A program made the translations under genes and the position numbers. The notes beneath the pieces were generated by a model. It made no database searches. It was not told the origin of the DNA and saw only the letters and a list, made by a program, of their open reading frames with translations. Positions 5,254 to 10,508 of a DNA stretch of 10,508 nt are shown here, one piece after another (the first letter of the stretch is position 1; the number at the start of each line of letters is the position of its first letter). Source of the stretch: Candidatus Nomurabacteria bacterium (GTDB taxonomy: Bacteria > Patescibacteriota > Minisyncoccia > Phycocordibacterales > UBA9973); contig CALRBJ010000018.1 of the NCBI GenBank assembly GCA_943354205.1, positions 1 to 10,508 on the forward strand, given 5' to 3'.

Positions 5254-5766
5254 ATGAAAATAGAGAAAAAAGCCAAAGAAATGCAGATATTTATTTATGT
5301 CTGCACAGTTTTATTGTGGGTGTTAGGGATTACCATTTTTGCCATGGCGGTTAGTGATGGCCGATTTCAAAGATACCAGCATTCCACTGTAGTTATTGTT
5401 TTAGCCACGGGTTATGGAGTTTTTACCATTTTGTTTTCTATATTTGCCACAATTTTTCATCACACAGAAATAGTGGAGTGGGATAAAAGTTTTGAATGGG
5501 AATCAATATGGGAACATCAAGAATTTTTTAAGGATAGGTTGTTTGAAGTTATTTCTGTTGAGAAAAGCAGGACATTAGATTCAGGCGATATTCTTTTGTT
5601 TTCTAAGAATGAGAAAATTCTAATCACTGGTGCACCTGAAAGAATTCTTAAAGATTGGTTCGATAGAGACGATGCTAATTATGCCTACATAAGTATCAGA
5701 CCAATAGACCATGGTTGGATTGTTGGTTTCAAACCGATTACATGGAAAGGCAAGAAGCCCGAGTAA
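5254..5766 (+). CDS. Islet gene 2: two-span membrane protein, unrecognised
   Basis: A 170-residue protein of unrecognised family. After a basic start (MKIEKKAKEM) come two hydrophobic spans, about 11-33 and 44-68, joined by a short polar loop, then a soluble domain of about 100 residues (70-170), probably cytoplasmic by the positive-inside rule. That domain is rich in Trp and acidic residues (VEWDKSFEWESIWEHQEFF, 74-92) and ends in mixed strand-like segments (GDILLFS, EKILITGAPERIL, YAYISIRP, GWIVGFKPITW). The promoter at 5207-5235 fixes the start at ATG 5254 with a very short leader. It is A+T-rich compared with its neighbours, lies between dyad copies 2 and 3 and, with gene 1, forms an islet between rpsB and proS. 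The two genes have separate promoters, so shared function is only a possibility. Confidence 0.72.
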   Translation: MKIEKKAKEMQIFIYVCTVLLWVLGITIFAMAVSDGRFQRYQHSTVVIVLATGYGVFTILFSIFATIFHHTEIVEWDKSFEWESIWEHQEFFKDRLFEVISVEKSRTLDSGDILLFSKNEKILITGAPERILKDWFDRDDANYAYISIRPIDHGWIVGFKPITWKGKKPE

Positions 5767-5776
5767 TTTAAGAAGT

Positions 5777-5799
5777 TTAAACAGGCCTTGCCTGTTTAG
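5777..5799. repeat. 23-bp dyad element, copy 3
   Basis: Half-site TTAAACAGG, centre CCTTG, second half CCTGTTTAG, giving a hairpin TAAACAGGC/GCCTGTTTA with a 3-base loop. It has the same orientation as copy 1. It lies between the stop of islet gene 2 and its terminator and is not followed by a convincing promoter at the spacing seen for copies 1 and 2. Confidence 0.85.
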
Positions 5800-5800
5800 T

Positions 5801-5827
5801 AGCCTGTACTTTTGTGCAGGCTTTTTT
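5801..5827 (+). terminator. Intrinsic terminator of islet gene 2
   Basis: Stem AGCCTGTAC (5801-5809) and GTGCAGGCT (5814-5822), nine pairs with one G-T, loop TTTT, followed by a T run to 5827. It starts one base after dyad copy 3 and insulates proS from the islet. Confidence 0.9.
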
Positions 5828-5859
5828 ATTTACCAATTTTAGGATAAGATAAGTGCAAT

Positions 5860-7332
5860 ATGGACGAAGAAATAAAGGTAAATAAGGAAGGTAGTAAAGA
5901 CTACAGCGAAAAGGCGATTACGCCACGGGCGACGGATTATTCGGCTTGGTATTTGGATGTGATAGACGCCGCCGGTTTGGCCGAGCACGCGCCGGTAAAA
6001 GGGTGCATGATTATAAAGCCTTATGGCTACGCGATTTGGGAAGCGATACAGAAAATTTTGGATAAAAAATTTAAAGAGAGCGGGGTTGAGAATGCCTACT
6101 TTCCACTTTTAATTCCAGAGCGACTTTTGAAGCGCGAAGAAGACCACGTGGAAGGTTTTGCGCCAGAAGTGGCAGTGGTCACTCATGCTGGAGGAAAAGA
6201 ATTGGAAGAACCTCTCGTCATCCGCCCGACTTCTGAAACCATCATGTATGAAGTTTTTTCAAAATGGATACATTCGTATCGCGATTTGCCTTTGCTCATA
6301 AACCAATGGGCCAATGTCGTGCGTTGGGAAATGCGCCCACGACTTTTTTTGAGGACGACAGAATTTTTGTGGCAAGAAGGTCATACCGTGCACGCGACCG
6401 ATGCCGATGCTGACGCCCGCGCGCGCCAAATGCTCGAAGTATACAAATGGTTCGCCGAAGAATATTTGGCGATGCCAGTTTTGGTCGGCCAAAAATCCGA
6501 ATCCGAAAAATTCGCTGGCGCGGCGAAAACTTATTCGGTGGAAGCCATGATGCAAGATGGCAAGGCGCTCCAATTTGCTACTTCGCACAACCTCGGCCAA
6601 AATTTTTCTAAAGTTTTCGACGTGAAATTCTTGAACGAAAAAGGCGAGAACGAGTTCGGCTGGCAGACCAGCTGGGGTTGCTCTACACGCATGATCGGCG
6701 GGCTCATCATGACCCATAGCGACGACAAGGGCCTGATTTTACCTCCACGTATCGCTTCTATTTCGGCTGTGATAGTATCCATTGGGAGCGAGGCTGATAG
6801 GGCTCGGGTGACCGAAGAAGCCCAAACTCTAGGCATGAAGCTCACCGCTGAAACAGGCCTCAATATAAAGGTAGATGTGCGCGACAAGCGCCCAGGCGAC
6901 AAGTTTTATGAATGGGAGAAAAAGGGCGTGCCGGTGCGCCTCGAGCTCGGCCCGAAAGACATCGCGAGCGACTCGGTGGTCATGGTTCGCCGTGATACCG
7001 GAGAGAAAACGACGGTCGCTCAAGATGAGCTGGCCGAAACCCTAAAGAGCACACTTGAGGCCATTCAAAAAAATCTTTTCGATATCGCTCTCGCTCGCAA
7101 AAATGAACGCACGAAAAAAGCAGACAATTGGGAAGACTTTAAAAAATTAATCGATGAAGGAAATTTTGTGCTCGCACATTGGGATGGCACACCAGAAACA
7201 GAAGCGGAAATAAAAGCCGATACCAATGCCACTGTGCGCTCAATTCCTTTTGACATGGAAAAAGAAGAAGGTGTGTGTGTAAAGAGCGGCAAGCCTTCAA
7301 AAATGAGAGTGATATTTGCACGCTCATACTAA
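5860..7332 (+). CDS. proS: Prolyl-tRNA synthetase, archaeal/eukaryotic type
   Basis: A class II aminoacyl-tRNA synthetase that charges tRNA-Pro with proline. The 490-residue protein has motif 1 near 71-87 (ENAYFPLLIPE), the proline-binding TxE loop RPTSE (122-126), motif 2 at 155-171 (RWEMRP to RTTEFLW) followed by QEGHT, and motif 3 GLIMTHSDDKGLILPPRIA (281-299). The anticodon-binding domain covers about 302-400, and a C-terminal domain of about 80 residues ends in the RSY with terminal Tyr typical of this type. The bacterial editing insertion between motifs 2 and 3 is absent. In archaeal relatives the C-terminal domain has a four-Cys zinc site; here only C473 remains. The ATG at 5860 begins about 30 nt after the islet terminator; TAAGAT at 5845-5850 is a weak -10 candidate with no good -35. 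mreB follows after 8 nt. Confidence 0.96.
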   Translation: MDEEIKVNKEGSKDYSEKAITPRATDYSAWYLDVIDAAGLAEHAPVKGCMIIKPYGYAIWEAIQKILDKKFKESGVENAYFPLLIPERLLKREEDHVEGFAPEVAVVTHAGGKELEEPLVIRPTSETIMYEVFSKWIHSYRDLPLLINQWANVVRWEMRPRLFLRTTEFLWQEGHTVHATDADADARARQMLEVYKWFAEEYLAMPVLVGQKSESEKFAGAAKTYSVEAMMQDGKALQFATSHNLGQNFSKVFDVKFLNEKGENEFGWQTSWGCSTRMIGGLIMTHSDDKGLILPPRIASISAVIVSIGSEADRARVTEEAQTLGMKLTAETGLNIKVDVRDKRPGDKFYEWEKKGVPVRLELGPKDIASDSVVMVRRDTGEKTTVAQDELAETLKSTLEAIQKNLFDIALARKNERTKKADNWEDFKKLIDEGNFVLAHWDGTPETEAEIKADTNATVRSIPFDMEKEEGVCVKSGKPSKMRVIFARSY

Positions 7333-7340
7333 ATGATAAA

Positions 7341-8387
7341 ATGTTTAAAAAATTCTACGAACTATTTTCAAACGATATCGGTATCGACCTTGGAACCGCC
7401 AACACGCTGGTCTATTTGAAGGGCGCCGGCATCGTCATAAACGAGCCATCAGTCGTAGCAATCAATCAAAAAACTGGGCAAATCGTGGCCATAGGCAATG
7501 AAGCCAAAGCCATGCTCGGCCGCACCCCGGCGCATATCAAAGCCATTCGTCCGCTCGTCGACGGAGTCATTTCCGACTTTGAAGTCACCGAAGAAATGCT
7601 CGCGTACTTTATCGGCAAAGTAGAAAAAATGAATAAAAAATTCATCCGTCCGCGTGTGGTCATCGGCGTGCCGAGCGGAGTGACCAATGTGGAGGCTCGC
7701 GCGGTGTACGACGCGGCTCGTAGCGCTGGTGCGCGCGAAGTGCATATAATAGAAGAGCCGATGTCGGCTGCTATCGGTATTCGCCTGCCGGTCAAGGAGC
7801 CGATCGGATCGCTCGTCATCGACATCGGCGGAGGCACTACTGATATCGCCGTCATCTCACTCGGTGGAATCGTGCGCTCTAAAAATTTAAAAATCGCCGG
7901 AGATAAATTGAACAACGACATCATTTCGTATTTGCGCGATGAATTCAAACTTTTGATCGGAGAGAAAACCGCCGAGAGCGTAAAGATCGCTATCGGCTCG
8001 GTCATCCCGACGGCAGGGCTCGAAGCCCAAGTGCGCGGACGCGATTTGGTCACTGGTTTGCCGCGCGAAGTCATAATTACCGATTCAGATATTCGCGAAG
8101 CTATTTCCCTATCTATCGCAAACTTGGTCGACGGCGTGCGCGAAGTATTGGAAACTACTCCGCCCGAAATTCTCTCCGATGTGATGAATCGCGGAATTAT
8201 TTTAGTCGGTGGGGGAGCGCTCATCCAAGGCCTCGATACTTATTTGCAAAATGCGCTCAAAATTCCTATTTATATAGTCGAGGACCCGCTCTCGGCCGTG
8301 GCTCGCGGTACCGGAGTTATATTGGACGATTTGGAAAATTATAAAGAAGTATTAATTCCAGCTTTAAATGAATTACCTCCAAGATAA
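7341..8387 (+). CDS. mreB: Rod-shape protein MreB (bacterial actin)
   Basis: MreB is the actin-like ATPase that forms membrane-bound filaments and guides lateral cell-wall synthesis. The 348-residue length is usual. Visible motifs are phosphate 1 DIGIDLGTANTLVY (12-25), the catalytic-region EEPMSAAIG (138-146), phosphate 2 VIDIGGGTTDIAVIS (159-173) and the adenosine motif GIILVGGGALIQGL (285-298). The N-terminus MFKKFYELFS is short and partly amphipathic, suiting membrane attachment. ATG 7341 is chosen because it gives this N-terminus and starts 8 nt after proS; an in-frame upstream ATG at 7275 lies inside proS and would add 22 residues unlike MreB. It overlaps mreC by 20 nt, suggesting translational coupling. 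Confidence 0.97.
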   Translation: MFKKFYELFSNDIGIDLGTANTLVYLKGAGIVINEPSVVAINQKTGQIVAIGNEAKAMLGRTPAHIKAIRPLVDGVISDFEVTEEMLAYFIGKVEKMNKKFIRPRVVIGVPSGVTNVEARAVYDAARSAGAREVHIIEEPMSAAIGIRLPVKEPIGSLVIDIGGGTTDIAVISLGGIVRSKNLKIAGDKLNNDIISYLRDEFKLLIGEKTAESVKIAIGSVIPTAGLEAQVRGRDLVTGLPREVIITDSDIREAISLSIANLVDGVREVLETTPPEILSDVMNRGIILVGGGALIQGLDTYLQNALKIPIYIVEDPLSAVARGTGVILDDLENYKEVLIPALNELPPR

Positions 8388-9171
8388 AAGAGCGCCGCGT
8401 GGGCGTTTTAAAAAATATTCTTTCTTTGTTTATCCTGCCATACTTCTCATGGTATTTTTTGCTTTCAGGACTGGATTTTTGGCAAATTTTTCTGGTATTG
8501 CGCGGACGATAGCTCGACCGGCGATTTCAGTCGGTCATTTTTTCTCTCATTCTTTTTCTGGAGTAAAGAATATAATTACTTCCAAAAATTCTTTGGCTAA
8601 AGAAAATGCCGAATTGGCGGCAAAATTAGAGGAAGCAAATGCCAAACTCGCTGATCGTGAAATTTTAGCTTCTGAAAATGAAAATCTGAAGGCTGTGCTC
8701 GGTCGCAAGACGAGCAAATCATTCCTGCTCTCTGTCGTGCTTGCTGGGCCAGGCTCGAGCGCTTATGATACTTTTTTAATAGATGCTGGCAAGAACGATG
8801 GAGTTTTTGTAGGGCAAAAAGTTTTTGCAGACGGGGTCATAGTGCTTGGTACAGTAGAAGAAGTTTATAATAATTCTGCTAGAGTCAGGTTGTTTTCTTC
8901 GTCTGGGGTCGAGACTTCTATCGTAGTAAAGAATGGCGCTCTAGATTCTTTTGTAAAACTCACTGGACGAGGGGGTGGAAATTTTGAAATGGACGCGCCC
9001 AAAGATTTTGTATTAGAGCCCGGCACTGCTGTAGCACTGCCGGGCCTAAATGCCGAAGTCGTCGCTATAGCCGGGGCCACGATTTCTGACCCGCGCGATC
9101 CTAAAACCAAGATACTTTTTACTACTCCGATAAATATTTTCAATCTAAAATTTGTGGAGCTTTTAAAATAA
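8368..9171 (+). CDS. mreC: Rod-shape-determining protein MreC
   Basis: MreC links cytoplasmic MreB to periplasmic/extracellular wall-synthesis enzymes of the elongasome. The 267-residue protein has a basic N-terminus, one membrane span (about 17-38), a coiled coil (about 72-112, SLAKENAELAAKLEEANAKL onward) and a C-terminal beta-rich domain with the family pattern of DTFLIDAGKNDGVFVGQKVFADGVIVLGTVEEV (134-166) and a later LPGLNAEVVAI segment. ATG 8368 lies inside mreB (20-nt overlap); it is kept because the next Met is inside the membrane span and the basic N-terminus is expected. No mreD follows; tgt starts 9 nt downstream. Confidence 0.93.
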   Translation: MNYLQDKRAPRGRFKKYSFFVYPAILLMVFFAFRTGFLANFSGIARTIARPAISVGHFFSHSFSGVKNIITSKNSLAKENAELAAKLEEANAKLADREILASENENLKAVLGRKTSKSFLLSVVLAGPGSSAYDTFLIDAGKNDGVFVGQKVFADGVIVLGTVEEVYNNSARVRLFSSSGVETSIVVKNGALDSFVKLTGRGGGNFEMDAPKDFVLEPGTAVALPGLNAEVVAIAGATISDPRDPKTKILFTTPINIFNLKFVELLK

Positions 9172-9180
9172 TTTGTAAAA

Positions 9181-10401
9181 ATGAAATTTGAAATTGTAAA
9201 AAAATTAGAAAATTCTTTAGGCCGAGCAGGCACACTTCTAACTCCGCACGGAATTATTGAAACTCCAGCTTTTGTGGCAGTAGGCACAAAAGCCACGATA
9301 AAATCCCTCAATCCTGAACAAGTGAAAAATGCCGGCACCGAAGTGGTGCTCGGCAATACCTACCATTTGTATTTGCAACCGGGCGATGATGTCGTGCGCG
9401 ATGCTGGCGGAATAGGCAAATTTATGGGTTGGTCAGGGCCGACAATGACCGACTCGGGGGGATTCCAGGTTTTTTCACTCGGCGCTGCCTATGGCAAAGA
9501 CATGTCCAAGGTTCTAAAAATCACCGACCCATCGCTCATGATCCCGGAGCGTTTCGACGACTCCGATGCGCCCCGCCTAGCCACTATCGGCAACGATGGA
9601 GTTTCTTTTAAATCGCATCTAGATGGGTCGCTCCACTACATCACACCCGAGCGATCTATCGAGATTCAGCACAATCTGGGGGCTGACATGATCTTCGCTT
9701 TCGATGAATGCACCAGTCCGGCGGAAGATTTTCGCTATCAAGAAGAAGCGCTCTCTCGCACGCACGCTTGGGCCCGCCGTTCGCTCGAGCATCATTTGAA
9801 ATTGAAACAAGAAAATAAAAAAGACATTGCACTATTTGGCATTGTCCAAGGCGGACGCGAAGAAATTTTGAGAAAACGCTCTGCTCTAGCTATTTCTGAA
9901 ATGCAGATCGAGGGAAAAGGTTTCGATGGCTTTGGCATCGGCGGAAGTTTTGCCAAAGAAGATATGAATACTGCGGTAGCCTGGGTCAATGAAATATTAC
10001 CAGAAGAAAAACCTCGCCATCTGCTCGGTATAGGCGAGCCGGAGGATCTTTTTATGGGTATCGAGAACGGCGTTGATCTTTTCGATTGTGTTTTGCCCAC
10101 TCGCCTCGGACGAAACGGCACTATTTATACAAAAACCGGCAAAATAAGTATTACGAACAAAAAATATCGCACCGATTTTTCGCCGATCGAAGAGGATTGT
10201 GAATGCTATGCGTGCAAGAACTTTACTCGAGCATACATCGCCCACCTTTTCCACGGCAAAGAAATGTTGGCTGGTACTTTGGCTTCTATTCACAATCTCC
10301 ATTTCATCGTCAATCTCGTGAAAAAAATCCGCCAGTCGATTTTGGATGAGAATTTCCACGAATTTAAAAAAGAATTTTTAAAAAATTATGCCAGTCTTTA
10401 A
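9181..10401 (+). CDS. tgt: tRNA-guanine transglycosylase
   Basis: TGT swaps guanine 34 in GUN-anticodon tRNAs for preQ1 or queuine, the route to queuosine. The 406-residue protein has GNTYHLYLQPG (58-68), the catalytic general-base segment TDSGGFQVFSLG (D91), FDECTSP (174-180), the nucleophile segment LFDCVLPTR (D302) and the zinc site C340, C342, C345 and H371. All catalytic and zinc residues are present, so it should be active. Two departures stand out: about 35 extra residues after FSLG (102-138), and GGSFAKE (254-260) where bacterial enzymes have GGLAVGE. No queuosine synthesis genes are in the window, so the base may be salvaged. It starts 9 nt after mreC and overlaps uvrB by 14 nt. Confidence 0.95.
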   Translation: MKFEIVKKLENSLGRAGTLLTPHGIIETPAFVAVGTKATIKSLNPEQVKNAGTEVVLGNTYHLYLQPGDDVVRDAGGIGKFMGWSGPTMTDSGGFQVFSLGAAYGKDMSKVLKITDPSLMIPERFDDSDAPRLATIGNDGVSFKSHLDGSLHYITPERSIEIQHNLGADMIFAFDECTSPAEDFRYQEEALSRTHAWARRSLEHHLKLKQENKKDIALFGIVQGGREEILRKRSALAISEMQIEGKGFDGFGIGGSFAKEDMNTAVAWVNEILPEEKPRHLLGIGEPEDLFMGIENGVDLFDCVLPTRLGRNGTIYTKTGKISITNKKYRTDFSPIEEDCECYACKNFTRAYIAHLFHGKEMLAGTLASIHNLHFIVNLVKKIRQSILDENFHEFKKEFLKNYASL

Positions 10402-10508
10402 ATTAAAATCAGAATTTAAACCCGATGGCGACCAGCCCGAAGCCATAAAAAAGCTGGTCGGGGGGTTAGAGAAAGGTTTAAAAACCCGGACCTTACTTGG
10501 ATTTACAG
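10388..10508 (+). CDS. uvrB: Excinuclease ABC subunit B, N-terminal fragment
   Basis: The first 40 residues are visible before the window ends. MPVFKLKSEFKP-GDQPEAI-KL-GL-KGLK-TLLGFT matches the highly conserved UvrB N-terminus just before the Walker A motif (GVTGSGKT in the family), which lies beyond the edge. UvrB is the DNA-helicase-like damage-verification subunit of nucleotide excision repair, working with UvrA and UvrC. The start ATG lies within the last codons of tgt (14-nt overlap), implying co-transcription and probably coupled translation. Confidence 0.93.
   Translation, partial: MPVFKLKSEFKPDGDQPEAIKKLVGGLEKGLKTRTLLGFT

Noticed and set aside
4423..5799. Dyads as integron attC sites
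   Set aside because: They are nearly perfect short palindromes without the GTTRRRY/RYYYAAC core pair or extrahelical bases expected of attC, and no integrase is in view.
7275..7340. Extended MreB start inside proS
   Set aside because: The added 22 residues do not fit MreB N-termini, and ATG 7341 gives a normal MreB start directly after proS.
7466..8224. 252-codon minus-strand open frame opposite mreB
   Set aside because: It is a shadow of a strongly conserved MreB gene; the G+C-rich codon use of mreB keeps the opposite frame open.

Overview
The window looks like a stretch of a Patescibacteria (Candidate Phyla Radiation) chromosome, probably a Parcubacteria/Paceibacteria-type genome. This is inferred from gene content and style: compact, often overlapping housekeeping genes, an archaeal/eukaryotic-type ProRS, short membrane proteins of no recognised family, A/T-rich gene leaders with no good Shine-Dalgarno sequence, and TAA as the stop codon of all 12 genes whose ends are visible. 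No in-frame TGA is needed anywhere, so the standard bacterial code fits.

Left part (1-2204). A glycosyltransferase of family GT2, missing its N-terminus at the window edge, is followed 9 nt later by a membrane-anchored thioredoxin-fold protein (both +). They converge on an MTH1-like Nudix hydrolase (-). The Nudix gene is bracketed by two look-alike hairpins, one of which is also the terminator of a tRNA-Thr(TGT).

Middle-left part (2129-4210, all -). Read in the direction of transcription, this is rpsB, tsf, a small single-span membrane protein and tRNA-Thr(TGT), ending at a strong hairpin terminator. The rpsB-tsf spacer is almost completely filled by a degenerate heptamer tandem repeat (nine units, consensus YTAGNNN on the + strand). 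The rpsB leader contains hairpins and a G+C-richer patch that may be regulatory RNA.

Middle part (about 4420-5830). This is an A+T-rich accessory islet between rpsB and proS. It holds two unrecognised genes, each with its own near-consensus sigma70-type promoter and each associated with an intrinsic terminator. Three copies of a 23-bp dyad (half-site TTAAACAGG) bracket the genes. The first two copies sit 14-15 bp upstream of the two -35 boxes, so the layout is dyad, promoter, gene, repeated twice and closed by a third dyad. This is the most unusual part of the window.

Right part (5860-10508, all +). proS, mreB, mreC, tgt and the start of uvrB form a tight cluster with an 8-nt gap, a 20-nt overlap, a 9-nt gap and a 14-nt overlap. 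It combines tRNA charging, cell-shape proteins, tRNA wobble-base exchange and nucleotide excision repair. Neither mreD nor rodA follows mreC.

Motif positions were read by eye. Family calls for proS, mreB, mreC, tgt, uvrB, rpsB and tsf are secure. The two islet genes and the small membrane protein are not recognised.
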